DNA from: Brevibacterium sp. 'Marine'
Lineage (GTDB): Bacteria; Actinomycetota; Actinomycetes; Actinomycetales; Brevibacteriaceae
NCBI RefSeq assembly: GCF_012844365.1
Contig: NZ_CP051626.1
Coordinates: forward strand, 1,426,001-1,490,000
DNA: 64,000 nucleotides
Direction of reading: 5' to 3'
The notes under the pieces were generated by a model. The model worked only from the letters and a program-made list of their open reading frames with translations, was not told where the DNA came from and ran no database searches. A program made the position numbers and the translations under genes. The first letter of the stretch is position 1; every line of letters starts with the position of its first letter. Shown in pieces: positions 17,513 to 25,883 of the stretch.

Positions 17513-18319
17513 GTGAGTAACCCCATGATGAACCGGGCGATCAACCAAGGCGCCCAGGCCGGCCGCAATCAGCCGGTCATGTCCGATCAGGAACTCAACA
17601 ACCTGTTCAATCAGCCGGCCGCGCAGAACCGCAACGCCGGACCCCAGGTCGCCGACCGAGCGATGACCTACGACGATGTGATGATGAAGACCGGAGTGCT
17701 CTTCGGCATCCTCCTCGCCGGAGCCGCCGTCGGCTGGTTCGTGCCGATGCTCGCCTTCCCGGCGATGCTCATCGCGCTCGTGCTCGGCCTCGTCAACGCC
17801 TTCAAGAAGGAGCCGAGCAAGGCCCTGATCATCGGCTATGCCGCATTCGAAGGCGTCTTCCTCGGCGGCATCTCCGCGATCTTCGAGTCCATGTACTCCG
17901 GAATCGTCATCCAGGCCGTGCTCGCCACGCTCTGCGTCTTCGGCGTGATGCTCGCCCTGTTCAAGTTCAAGGGTGTGCGCTACGGCTCGAAGATGATGAA
18001 GTTCATGATGATCGCCGTCGGTGGTTACGCGATCTTCTCGCTCATCAACTTCGGCATCGCCATGTTCACCGGCACCGGCGGCGCCCGCAGCGTCGAGGTC
18101 AACATCATGGGAATGACGTTCCCGCTCGGTGTCATCATCGGCATCGTCGCCACCGTGCTCGCCGCCATGACCCTGATCATGGACTTCCAGATGATCGAAG
18201 AGGGCGTCAAGCACAAGATCCCGGAGAAGTACTCCTGGATGTGCGCCTTCTCGCTCATGGTCACCCTCGTGTGGCTCTACATCGAGATCCTGCGCCTCAT
18301 CTCCTACTTCAGAGACTGA
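17513..18319 (+). CDS. Bax inhibitor-1/YccA family membrane protein
   Basis: A 268-residue protein with a polar, Asn/Gln-rich N-terminus of about 60 residues and seven hydrophobic helices. The motif MTYDDVMMKTGVLFGILLAGAAVG at the first helix and the C-terminal MDFQMIEEGVKHKIPEKYSWMCAFSLMVTLVWLYIEILRLI are diagnostic of the YccA-like BI-1/TMBIM branch common in actinobacteria. BI-1 proteins are implicated in Ca2+ leak or membrane protein quality control; the bacterial role is not established. The GTG start is preceded by GAAAGGA at proper spacing; a CTG-type or longer start upstream lacks such a site. A strong terminator follows. Confidence 0.9.
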   Translation: MSNPMMNRAINQGAQAGRNQPVMSDQELNNLFNQPAAQNRNAGPQVADRAMTYDDVMMKTGVLFGILLAGAAVGWFVPMLAFPAMLIALVLGLVNAFKKEPSKALIIGYAAFEGVFLGGISAIFESMYSGIVIQAVLATLCVFGVMLALFKFKGVRYGSKMMKFMMIAVGGYAIFSLINFGIAMFTGTGGARSVEVNIMGMTFPLGVIIGIVATVLAAMTLIMDFQMIEEGVKHKIPEKYSWMCAFSLMVTLVWLYIEILRLISYFRD

Positions 18320-18366
18320 GAGCAGCGCCGACCGCAGCTGCCAGGTCAGCTGCCGTCGATGGCTGA

Positions 18367-18405
18367 ACGAAGGGCGGATCCCCGGATCGGGGGTCCGCCC
18401 TTCGT
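18367..18405 (+). terminator. Hairpin terminator after the BI-1 gene
   Basis: A 12-bp stem (ACGAAGGGCGGA with TCCGCCCTTCGT), extended inward by CCCC/GGGG pairing around GGATC. The rest of the gap is the upstream region of the DapA-like gene. Confidence 0.8.
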
Positions 18406-18537
18406 CGTGCGTTGCGAGCCCCCATTGCTTGTGATCACTTTTCTGCCTATCGTCTGAGATACCGCCGACAAGCGTCGGCGGACCGGCTTCATCGTTGAAG
18501 TGCGGACCAGAGATCTCATGGCAGAGAGGACGATTCG

Positions 18538-19434
18538 ATGACGAATCCGATGCGCGGTGTCTTCGCCGTTCCGACGACTCCCTACACCGAAGACGGAGAC
18601 CAGAACCTCGACGCCCTGGGCGGTCGCATCGAGGAGGTGCTCGCCGCAGGTGTGAGCGGACTCCTCGGCCTCGGCGCCACAGGGGAGGCGCTGGCGCTGA
18701 GCGCCGCCGAGCGCCAAGCACAGATCAAGACCATCGTCTCCGCCCTCGACGGTCGGGCGCATGTGGCCATCGGATGCATGGCCTACACTCCGGCGGAGAT
18801 GTCGGCCCAGATCTCCGATGCCGCCGGCTGGGGCGCCGACGCCGTCATGGTCACCCCTCCCTTCTACGGCGGACTCGAACCTGACGCCGTCATCGCCGCC
18901 CTGCGACCCGTCCTCACCACGTCGGAACTGCCGGTCATGGTCTACAACAATCCCCACTCCACCGGAACCGACCTGCTCCCGAACCACCTCGCCGCGCTCC
19001 AGGACACCGGCCGGCTCTGGAGCGTCAAGGAGACCTCCGGCGAGGCCACACGGATCCGGGAGCTGCGCAGCCGCCTCGGCGAGGACACCGATATCTTCGT
19101 CGGCGCCGACGGCATCGCACTCGAGGGCTTCGCCCAGGGCGCCAGCGGCTGGGTGGCGGCCTCGGCCTGGCTGCTGCCCGAACACTGCCAGAGACTGTGG
19201 GAGCTGGCCGACAGGGGTGATTGGGCCACAGCCGTCGAGCTGTGGAGGAGCCTCGGGCAGGCCCTCGGACTCATCGAGGGCGACTCCGCCTTCATCTCAC
19301 TCATCAAACAGGCGCTCGGTCGACGAGGCCGCGAACAGGGACCGGTGCGTCCGCCCCTGCCGACCGCCGACCCCGAAGCACTGGCGGCGCTGCTCGATGC
19401 GATCGCCGAACTGGAGAGGACACACACACCATGA
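18538..19434 (+). CDS. DapA/N-acetylneuraminate lyase superfamily aldolase or dehydratase
   Basis: A 298-residue class I aldolase-fold enzyme. The substrate-carboxylate loop is GLGATGE (residues 44-50), the catalytic Tyr is in YNNP (Y136), and the Schiff-base Lys is in KETSG (K164). It overlaps by 4 bases (ATGA) with an aldehyde dehydrogenase gene. That pairing is typical of catabolic DapA relatives such as 5-dehydro-4-deoxyglucarate dehydratase or 1-pyrroline-4-hydroxy-2-carboxylate deaminase, which produce alpha-ketoglutarate semialdehyde, rather than of lysine biosynthesis. Substrate is inferred only from this context. The ribosome site AGAGAGGACG precedes the ATG. No transporter or regulator of the pathway is adjacent. 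Confidence 0.85.
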   Translation: MTNPMRGVFAVPTTPYTEDGDQNLDALGGRIEEVLAAGVSGLLGLGATGEALALSAAERQAQIKTIVSALDGRAHVAIGCMAYTPAEMSAQISDAAGWGADAVMVTPPFYGGLEPDAVIAALRPVLTTSELPVMVYNNPHSTGTDLLPNHLAALQDTGRLWSVKETSGEATRIRELRSRLGEDTDIFVGADGIALEGFAQGASGWVAASAWLLPEHCQRLWELADRGDWATAVELWRSLGQALGLIEGDSAFISLIKQALGRRGREQGPVRPPLPTADPEALAALLDAIAELERTHTP

Positions 19435-20945
19435 CCACGTCATCAGCGCAGAACACCCTCATCGACCGCGGTCGCACCGCACTGCGGGCCATCATCGACA
19501 GCGACCTCGGACAGTGGATCGGCGGCCGCGCCGTCACCGGTGCCGGAGACGAGATCGGTCTCATCTCACCGAGCGACGGAACAGTGATCGGCAGTCTCTC
19601 CGCGGCCAGCGTTGAGCAGCTCGATGACACCGTCGCCGCAGCACGCGCCGCCTTCGACGAGGCCGACTGGGCCGAGGACGCGACGCTGCGGGCCCGAGTG
19701 CTGCGCCGCCTCGCCGAACTCGTCGAGGCCGACGTCGAAGAGATCGCCTATCTCGACGGCATCGAAGCCGGAAAGGTCGCCCTCAGCAGCCTCGAGGAAG
19801 ACGTCCCCGACGTCGCCGCGAACCTCCGCCTGAGCGCCGACCTCATCTCCCGCGATGACGGTCGCTACCTGCGCAGTCCCGACGGCTGGGGGTGGGTGAC
19901 GAAGGTGCCCAGCGGGGTCGTCGGAGCGATCCTGCCGTGGAACTATCCGGTGGCGATGCTCGGGTGGAAGATCGCCCCGGCTCTGGCCGCCGGCAATGCG
20001 ATGGTCGTCAAGACCTCCGAGGATTCGACGCTCAGCGCCCTCCACCTTGCCAGGCTCGCCGCCGAGGCAGGTGTGCCCGACGGCATCCTCAACGTGCTCA
20101 CGGGCACCGGCCCAGGGATAGGCGCCGCCATGGGCCTGCACCCCGACATCGACGTGCTCACCTTCACCGGTTCGGGTCCCGTCGGCAGGTCCTTCCTCGA
20201 GTCCTCGGCCCGGTCGAACCTCAAGAAGGTCTCCCTCGAACTCGGCGGTCGAGCCGGCTACATCGTCGACTCCGCGCACGCCACGGACTTCGAGGCGATC
20301 GCCGCCGACATCGCCGGCGCCGCCTTCGGCACCAGCGGCCAGAACTGCACCGCCGCATCTCGGGTGATCTACGTCGGCGACGATGACGAGAGGTTCGCCG
20401 AATTCCGCACCGCGCTCATCACCGCGACCGAGGCACTCACCGTCGGCGACCCGTTCGACGCCGACACGGACATCGGGCCGGTGATCAACGTTCGCGCCCA
20501 CGACCGCATCACCGCCTGGGTCGACGAAGCCGTGGAGAAGGGAGCTCGGATCCTCAACGCTCGTGCCGATGTCCCGGCCACCGGCACCTGGTACCCGCCG
20601 ACCGTCATCGAAGACGTGCCCGATGACAGCGAACTCGGCCGGGGAGAGATCTTCGGCCCCGTCACCCAGCTGCTGAGACGCACCAGCCGCGACGACGCCG
20701 TCGACCTCATCAACGGCGAACCCTATGGGCTGGCCTCGAGCGTGTGGTGCGAGGACATCGCCCAAGTGCGGTGGTGGGCCAGCCGAATCCGCGTGGGCAC
20801 ACTCGCCGTCAACGGCTACAGCGAAGGCACCGAAGCCACCCCGTTCGGCGGAATGCGACAGTCCGGATTCTGGGGCCGAGACAACGGCCCGGAAGCTCTG
20901 GAGACCTATCAGGAGACCATGACCGTCTGGGTGGGAGACGCCTGA
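19431..20945 (+). CDS. NAD(P)-dependent aldehyde dehydrogenase
   Basis: The 504-residue ALDH-superfamily enzyme has the nucleotide-binding segment VVGAILPWNYPVAMLGWKIAPALAAGNAMVVK, the FTGSGPVG motif, the general-base Glu in LELGG and the catalytic Cys in GTSGQNCTAASR. The ending PFGGMRQSGFWGRDNG is standard. The start ATG overlaps the stop of the DapA-like gene, and a GAGAGGA ribosome site lies inside that gene. A likely job is oxidation of the semialdehyde made by the upstream enzyme, for example alpha-ketoglutarate semialdehyde to 2-oxoglutarate, but betaine-aldehyde-like or gamma-aminobutyraldehyde substrates are not excluded. Frame remains open far upstream of the true start. Confidence 0.92.
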   Translation: MTTSSAQNTLIDRGRTALRAIIDSDLGQWIGGRAVTGAGDEIGLISPSDGTVIGSLSAASVEQLDDTVAAARAAFDEADWAEDATLRARVLRRLAELVEADVEEIAYLDGIEAGKVALSSLEEDVPDVAANLRLSADLISRDDGRYLRSPDGWGWVTKVPSGVVGAILPWNYPVAMLGWKIAPALAAGNAMVVKTSEDSTLSALHLARLAAEAGVPDGILNVLTGTGPGIGAAMGLHPDIDVLTFTGSGPVGRSFLESSARSNLKKVSLELGGRAGYIVDSAHATDFEAIAADIAGAAFGTSGQNCTAASRVIYVGDDDERFAEFRTALITATEALTVGDPFDADTDIGPVINVRAHDRITAWVDEAVEKGARILNARADVPATGTWYPPTVIEDVPDDSELGRGEIFGPVTQLLRRTSRDDAVDLINGEPYGLASSVWCEDIAQVRWWASRIRVGTLAVNGYSEGTEATPFGGMRQSGFWGRDNGPEALETYQETMTVWVGDA

Positions 20946-20986
20946 GCATCGTCTGATGTTCCGCCGCTGCACCGTTCGATGAGGAC

Positions 20987-20992
20987 TATCAT
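20987..20992 (+). promoter_or_regulatory. -10 element TATCAT for a leaderless start
   Basis: TATCAT ends 6 bases before the ATG of the following small gene and there is no ribosome site, fitting a leaderless transcript. Confidence 0.45.
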
Positions 20993-20998
20993 GAGTCC

Positions 20999-21325
20999 AT
21001 GACCACAGCAGCGGCGGAACTCGAGACGGAGGTGCGCCGTCTGCGCATCCGGATCATCTCCCTGACCACTGCCCAACTCGACGAGGCGGCCCCGCCGGCA
21101 CCGAGCAGGCGTGCCGCCATCCGTGAGGCCCTGACCGAATTCTCGCAGGTCGGCTCCGAGGCCCGACCGGTCCCGGAGCTCGCCGATCAGAACCTCGCCG
21201 ACCAGGTCGTCGTGCTCCTCGAACACGGTCTGCGTTCGGCTCAGACGCTGCCCGAACCCGACCGTGAGAATCGCATCGACACCCTCACCGAGGCGGCCGT
21301 GCGTCTGCGTCGCGCCCTGGCCTGA
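20999..21325 (+). CDS. Small hypothetical helical protein
   Basis: A 108-residue cytosolic protein with no membrane segment or signal peptide. It is rich in Glu, Arg, Leu and Ala and reads as two long amphipathic helices (ELETEVRRLRIRIISLTTAQLDEA and QVVVLLEHGLRSAQTLPEP). No recognised family. It ends 19 bases before the molybdopterin oxidoreductase gene and is probably in the same transcript. Confidence 0.65.
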   Translation: MTTAAAELETEVRRLRIRIISLTTAQLDEAAPPAPSRRAAIREALTEFSQVGSEARPVPELADQNLADQVVVLLEHGLRSAQTLPEPDRENRIDTLTEAAVRLRRALA

Positions 21326-21344
21326 GAATGCGGACGGGGGAGGC

Positions 21345-22925
21345 ATGATGGCGGGCACTCGGCGCGCGTGGCTGTCCGTGGTCACCGGGGTCGTCGCGAC
21401 CCTCATCTACTTCGGCACCGCCGAACTCATCGCCCGCAGCCTGGATGTCGCGTCAGCCCCGGCACTGCTCATCGGCCAAGCTCTCATCCCGCTGATGCCC
21501 ACCGTGCTCATCAAGTCCGCGATCGCGGTCTTCGGCACCCACGACAAGCTCGCCCTCGTCATCACCATCGTCGCAGGAGGTGCCGGGTGCGGTGCGATCA
21601 TCGGGTGGATCGGTGCCCGTCGTCGAGGTCTCGCGCTCGTGCTGCTCATCGGCTTCGGACTGCTGCCCGCCGTCGTCGGCGTCAGCTCCGGTGCCGGTCT
21701 TGCGGCCACTCTGCCGAGTCTCGGCGGAGTCGCCGCCGGGGCCGCAGCCTTCCTCGTCCTTCTCCACCTCGCGGGCACGGCGGATCACTCCTCGGCCGAT
21801 ACAGCGGCGGCAGGAGGCGACCAGCAGAATCGATCACCTGCCCGACCCGGGCGGCGGGCGTTCTTCGGGCTGGCCGCGGGACTGAGTGCGGTCGGCATCG
21901 CCGCCGTCGCGGCCGGACAGTCCGCGGCCTCATTGGCACGCAGTGCGGCAGGCACTGTGACGAAACTCGTCCTGCCACGGCCGGCCACCTCGGCGCCGGA
22001 GATCCCCGCGGGCGCGGAACTCGACGTGTCCGGACTGACTCCGCTGGTCACGGAGACCTCGGACTTCTACCGCATCGACACAGCGCTCTTCCCGCCGTCG
22101 ATCGACGCGGGAACGTGGATGCTGCGCGTCCACGGCATGGTCGAGAACGAGTTCACGATCACCATGGCCGAACTCCTCGACCTCCCTCTTCAGGAGCACT
22201 ATGTGACCCTGACCTGCGTCTCGAATGAAGTCGGCGGCGACCTGGTGGGGAATGCGAAATGGCTGGGCTATCCGATTCGGGACCTTCTGGCCCGGGCGAA
22301 ACCGCACTCCGGCGCAGACATGGTGCTCTCAGGCTCCGATGACGGATTCACCGCCTCCACCCCGCTCGAAGTGCTCACCGACGACCGCGCGGCCCTGCTG
22401 GCCGTGGCGATGAACGGCCATGCCCTGCCTCGCGACCACGGATACCCGGCCCGGCTGGTCGTCCCGGGGCTCTACGGGTACGTCTCGGCCACGAAATGGG
22501 TGACCGATCTCGAGGTCACCCGGTTCGCGGACAAGGAAGCGTATTGGACGACTCGCGGCTGGTCCACGCACGGACCCGTCTTGGTGGCCTCACGTATCGA
22601 TGTGCCTCGCCCCGGCGCCACCGTGACACCCAAGAGCGGCGACCGGATCGTCACCGCAGGAATGGCCTGGGCGCAGCACACGGGCATCGCGAAGGTGCAG
22701 GTGCGCATCGACAACGGGAACTGGACGGAAGCGGAACTCAGCGCGGAGCTCACCGCAGATACGTGGCGACAATGGCGATGCGAGCACACGGGACTGAGCA
22801 CCGGCACGCACACGGTCGCCGTGCGCGCGATCGACCAAGCCGGGAACGTGCAGACCTCGGAGCGCCGACCGGCTATTCCGGGTGCGGCGACGGGGCTTCA
22901 CGAGCGCCAGTTCACCGTCGAGTGA
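21345..22925 (+). CDS. Membrane-anchored molybdopterin-dependent oxidoreductase (sulfite oxidase family)
   Basis: The 526-residue protein has an N-terminal membrane domain with about four or five helices (first WLSVVTGVVATLIYFGTAELI), then a linker and a further hydrophobic stretch AFFGLAAGLSAVGIAAVAAG. The C-terminal about 300 residues form a sulfite-oxidase-fold catalytic domain with the Moco-ligating Cys291 in LTCVSNEVGG, a MNGHALPRDHGYPARLVVPGLYG segment, and an immunoglobulin-like dimerisation domain (HTVAVRAIDQAGN). The catalytic domain is probably extracytoplasmic. Substrate is unknown; a quinone-linked role in sulfite or methionine-sulfoxide chemistry is possible. GGGGGAGG precedes ATG 21345 (an ATG follows directly at 21348). 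No Moco biosynthesis genes nearby. Confidence 0.88.
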   Translation: MMAGTRRAWLSVVTGVVATLIYFGTAELIARSLDVASAPALLIGQALIPLMPTVLIKSAIAVFGTHDKLALVITIVAGGAGCGAIIGWIGARRRGLALVLLIGFGLLPAVVGVSSGAGLAATLPSLGGVAAGAAAFLVLLHLAGTADHSSADTAAAGGDQQNRSPARPGRRAFFGLAAGLSAVGIAAVAAGQSAASLARSAAGTVTKLVLPRPATSAPEIPAGAELDVSGLTPLVTETSDFYRIDTALFPPSIDAGTWMLRVHGMVENEFTITMAELLDLPLQEHYVTLTCVSNEVGGDLVGNAKWLGYPIRDLLARAKPHSGADMVLSGSDDGFTASTPLEVLTDDRAALLAVAMNGHALPRDHGYPARLVVPGLYGYVSATKWVTDLEVTRFADKEAYWTTRGWSTHGPVLVASRIDVPRPGATVTPKSGDRIVTAGMAWAQHTGIAKVQVRIDNGNWTEAELSAELTADTWRQWRCEHTGLSTGTHTVAVRAIDQAGNVQTSERRPAIPGAATGLHERQFTVE

Positions 22926-23082
22926 GGCCGCGCTGCGGGCCGGCCCGGTCATTGAAGTGCGGACATGCAGTTCGGGCGGGTTCCCACCATGCGAACCCGG
23001 CGCGGCAGCCTCAGCCTTCTCGCGATAAGTTGTAATCTCACTCACAGCATCAGTATCCCCGCATCACAACGAGGTGGTCTAC

Positions 23083-23289
23083 GTGTTCGGTCTCCCGACG
23101 GCGACGGTCGTCATCATTGCCGGCATTCCTGCGATCTGGGTGATCTACACCCTCGTCTTCGTCTTCCTCTCCCGCGGTTGGAAGGCCGAGGACGTGGCCG
23201 AGGATCAGGCCCTGGCGTCAACCGCGAACGGAGGGGGCGGACGAGATGGCGGGGCCGCCTCGGCGAAGGGGAACGGGGGAGCGGCATGA
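23083..23289 (+). CDS. Small single-pass membrane protein, symporter accessory type
   Basis: A 68-residue protein with one long hydrophobic helix (TATVVIIAGIPAIWVIYTLVFVFL) followed by a short basic segment and a Gly/Ala-rich tail. Its stop overlaps the first codon of the SSS symporter gene by four bases. Tiny single-helix partners are known immediately upstream of SSS-family symporters (for example YhdT with the pantothenate symporter), and this one fits that pattern. Starts at GTG 23083 (with a GAGGTGG ribosome site) or GTG 23074. Confidence 0.75.
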   Translation: MFGLPTATVVIIAGIPAIWVIYTLVFVFLSRGWKAEDVAEDQALASTANGGGGRDGGAASAKGNGGAA

Positions 23290-24824
23290 ATATCGAAATC
23301 TGGTTCCTGCTCATCTACTTCGCCGCCATGGCCGGGATCGGTGTGTGGACGCTCAAGGTCGGGTCGAAGGGCAGCGAGGGTTATCTGCTCGGCGGACGCA
23401 GCTTGGGCGCTGCGGTCACTGCTCTGCGTCTGCAGTCATCGTCGATGTCCGGGTACATGTTCCTCGGTGCGGGCTCGTTGGCCTACACGAAGGGCTACTT
23501 CTCACTCTGGTACGCGATGGGCGACATCGGCGGCGGTGTCCTCAATCTCTCGATCCTCGGCCGGCGGATGCGCAAGCTCTCTCAGATCCTCGGGTCGCTG
23601 ACGTCGATCGAATACCTCGAACATCGGTATCCGTCGAAGTGGATCCGCGCGATCGCCGCACCGGTCGCCGTGTTCTGCATCTTCTTCTATGTGATGAGTC
23701 AGTTCATCGCCGGCGGGCGCGGACTCGAAATGGTCACCGGCATCCCGTATGCGTGGGCGCTGCTCATCGCTGTCGGCGTCATCGTCTTCTACACCTTCCT
23801 CGGCGGCTACCTCGCCGTGGCCTACACCGACTTCGTGCAGGCGATCATCATGCTCATCGGCATGGTGTGGATCCTCATCGCCTGCCTGCAGGCGGTGGGC
23901 GGATGGACGGCCGGCAACGAGGCGGTCGGGCAGATCAACCCGAACCTGCTGACCATGTGGGGACCGGACGGCATCGAATCCGTCCAATGGGGAGTCATCG
24001 TCGGTGCCGTCCTCGTCTTCTCCATCGGCTATATGGGCTGGCCGCACGTCAACGTCAGCCATATGGCGATGAAGCGGCCGTCGGTGGCCAGGCGCGCCAG
24101 CCTCTATGCCACAGGCTTCAACCTGCTGTTCATCCCTGCTCCCTACATCGTCGGCATCATGGCGCTCATCCTGCTGCCGACTTTGGACAACCCTGAGCTC
24201 GCGGTCTTCGAAGTCGCCGACACAGTGCTGCCGGACTTCGCCGTGGGCATCGTCATGGCCGGAATCATGGCTGCGATCATGTCCACCGCCGACGCTCTGC
24301 TGCTGCAGTCGGGCACGATCGCCAGCCAGGATCTGTTCCAACGGTTCGTCAAGAAGGACATGTCCGACCAGCAGTCCGTGTGGGTGTCACGGTTCACCGT
24401 CCTCGCCCTCGCGGTCATCGGCTACCTCGTCGCCGTGAACGATCCTCCTGCCGTCGCCGAGGTGGTCATCTTCTCCACCACGGTGCTCGGTGCCGCGTTC
24501 GTTCCCGTCTACATCGCCGCCGCCTGGTGGAAGAAGGCGAACGTGCCCGGTGCGATCGCCTCGATGATCTTGGGCACCGTATCCTCCGTCGTCTGGCAGC
24601 TGACCGGTTTCGTCGACGTCACCGGAGTCGACCCGATGGGAATCGGCATCGTCTGCTCGACATTGGCTCTCATCCTCGTCTCCCTGGCCACCCAGCGGTC
24701 GCATCCGGTGCCTGGCCACGTTCTCGAGGCAATGCAGGAGACCGACAAGATCGGTGCGATTCCCGCCCACATGCTCACCGGTCAGAACGATTCCCTGGCC
24801 GGTCAGGTTCCGAAGGACGCCTGA
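23286..24824 (+). CDS. Sodium:solute symporter (SSS family)
   Basis: This 512-residue membrane protein has about 13 helices. It shows the LLGGRSLGAAVTALRLQSSSMSGYMFLG segment and the SSS signature-like GGYLAVAYTDFVQAIIMLIG in the middle, and the Na+-site helix MAAIMSTADALLLQSGTIASQDL. It resembles the pantothenate/monocarboxylate/proline branches, but the substrate cannot be assigned. It is flanked by a small accessory protein gene (4-base overlap) and by an unknown protein gene whose start lies 1 base after its stop, forming a compact three-gene operon with translational coupling. Confidence 0.9.
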   Translation: MNIEIWFLLIYFAAMAGIGVWTLKVGSKGSEGYLLGGRSLGAAVTALRLQSSSMSGYMFLGAGSLAYTKGYFSLWYAMGDIGGGVLNLSILGRRMRKLSQILGSLTSIEYLEHRYPSKWIRAIAAPVAVFCIFFYVMSQFIAGGRGLEMVTGIPYAWALLIAVGVIVFYTFLGGYLAVAYTDFVQAIIMLIGMVWILIACLQAVGGWTAGNEAVGQINPNLLTMWGPDGIESVQWGVIVGAVLVFSIGYMGWPHVNVSHMAMKRPSVARRASLYATGFNLLFIPAPYIVGIMALILLPTLDNPELAVFEVADTVLPDFAVGIVMAGIMAAIMSTADALLLQSGTIASQDLFQRFVKKDMSDQQSVWVSRFTVLALAVIGYLVAVNDPPAVAEVVIFSTTVLGAAFVPVYIAAAWWKKANVPGAIASMILGTVSSVVWQLTGFVDVTGVDPMGIGIVCSTLALILVSLATQRSHPVPGHVLEAMQETDKIGAIPAHMLTGQNDSLAGQVPKDA

Positions 24825-24825
24825 G

Positions 24826-25410
24826 ATGAGTGCCGAGATCGGAACCGGGCACTCGCTTCGCCCGGACCTGCAGGTCGAGGACCCGGTGCGGATGGAACCG
24901 CTTGTCACCGCCGCCGAGGCGCTCGCCGTCTTCCAGCGCAAGCTTCCAGGCGCGCTCGCCGAGGTCAGGCAGACGCATCATCCTTTCTGGTGGGCCGCGC
25001 TCGATGTGCGCATTCGCGGGCTCTTCCGCCGGGATGCGTCCGGACCGGGGCAGCGCCTGGATGTGCTCGTCAATGCTGTGTCCGGACGGGGCATGATCGC
25101 CGACTTCACCCCTCGCGGCGCCACTGCGGGATCATCGGAGTGGTTGAGTCTGATCGGCGAGCAGTCGGGACCGCTGCCGGCTCGGAGAGAGGCGGAGCGG
25201 ACCGCGCGATCATTGGCGCGTGCGAAGGTCGTCAAGACGGTCAAGCTCGGAATGGGCATCGAGGTCACTCCCGCGGGCGGTCTGCGCGGAGTGCTCAAAC
25301 CCAACTGGATCGTCACCGGTGGGAACGCGAAGCATTCGGCGACGATCCTCGTCGACGGTCTCGACGGGTCTCACTACATCGTGCGGGTGGACAAGGCCGG
25401 ACAGAGCTGA
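24826..25410 (+). CDS. Hypothetical protein in the symporter operon
   Basis: A 194-residue soluble protein without signal peptide or membrane helix. It contains a WWAALDVRIRGLFRRDASGPGQRLDVLVNAVSGRGMIADF segment and ends with a beta-rich VNATILVDGLDGSHYIVRV-like region (actual end SATILVDGLDGSHYIVRVD). I recognise no domain. The ATG begins one base after the symporter stop, so its translation is coupled to uptake of the symporter substrate; it may modify or sense that substrate, which is inference from position only. Confidence 0.7.
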   Translation: MSAEIGTGHSLRPDLQVEDPVRMEPLVTAAEALAVFQRKLPGALAEVRQTHHPFWWAALDVRIRGLFRRDASGPGQRLDVLVNAVSGRGMIADFTPRGATAGSSEWLSLIGEQSGPLPARREAERTARSLARAKVVKTVKLGMGIEVTPAGGLRGVLKPNWIVTGGNAKHSATILVDGLDGSHYIVRVDKAGQS

Positions 25411-25454
25411 GGGCTCAGCTGAGGTCGTGCGGGTGTGGTGGGGTGCCGGGGTGC

Positions 25455-25865
25455 TCAGCCCCAGTTCTTCGCGTCCGAGATGCAGAACGGGTGACCGGCG
25501 GGATCGAGGAGAACGACCCAGGTCTCGCCCGGCTGCGGTTCGGCTCGGGTGGCACCGAGTTCGACGCAGCGATCGGCCGCCGCCTGGATGTCGTCGGCGG
25601 CGAGGTCGAGGTGGAACTGCTTGTGTCCGTCGTCGGGCCAGCTCGGCCGCTGATAGTCCGGGATCGTGCCGATGCCCAGAGCATGGCTCGGGCCGGTGAG
25701 CATCGCATAGTTCTCGTCCGAGTAGGCGATGGGCCAGCCGAGGACGGAGGAGTAGAACTCTCCGAGCACTGCGGCGTTCGGGGCGTCGAGGGTGACCATC
25801 GCCAAGGTGGCGACGGGGGCAGCAGTGATGTTGTCGGCGGTGTCGGTCTTCTGTGTGTCAGTCAT
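25455..25865 (-). CDS. VOC (glyoxalase/bleomycin-resistance) family protein
   Basis: The 136-residue protein has the two beta-alpha-beta-beta-beta repeats of a VOC module: VTLDAPNAAVLGEFYSSVLGWPI at the N-terminus and FHLDLAADDIQAAADRCVELGATRA, ending GETWVVLLDPAGHPFCISD. The conserved acid/His positions (His of FHLD; Asp and His of LLDPAGHPF) fit a metal-site or structural scaffold. Catalytic role is unknown. The start is either ATG 25865 (chosen, MTDTQ) or ATG 25874 (MSDMTD). It is divergent from an AraC-type regulator with only 18 bases between starts, which suggests the regulator controls it. Confidence 0.85.
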   Translation of the reverse strand: MTDTQKTDTADNITAAPVATLAMVTLDAPNAAVLGEFYSSVLGWPIAYSDENYAMLTGPSHALGIGTIPDYQRPSWPDDGHKQFHLDLAADDIQAAADRCVELGATRAEPQPGETWVVLLDPAGHPFCISDAKNWG

Positions 25866-25883
25866 GTCTGACATTCTTGTGTC

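Noticed and set aside
18495-22964. A 13-base identity TTGAAGTGCGGAC shared by two intergenic regions (18495-18507 and 22952-22964)
   Set aside because: Matches of this length are expected by chance in 64 kb and the flanks do not match.
22977-22999. Short hairpin CGGGTTC/GAACCCG after the molybdopterin gene
   Set aside because: A seven-bp stem without extension is too weak to call a terminator.
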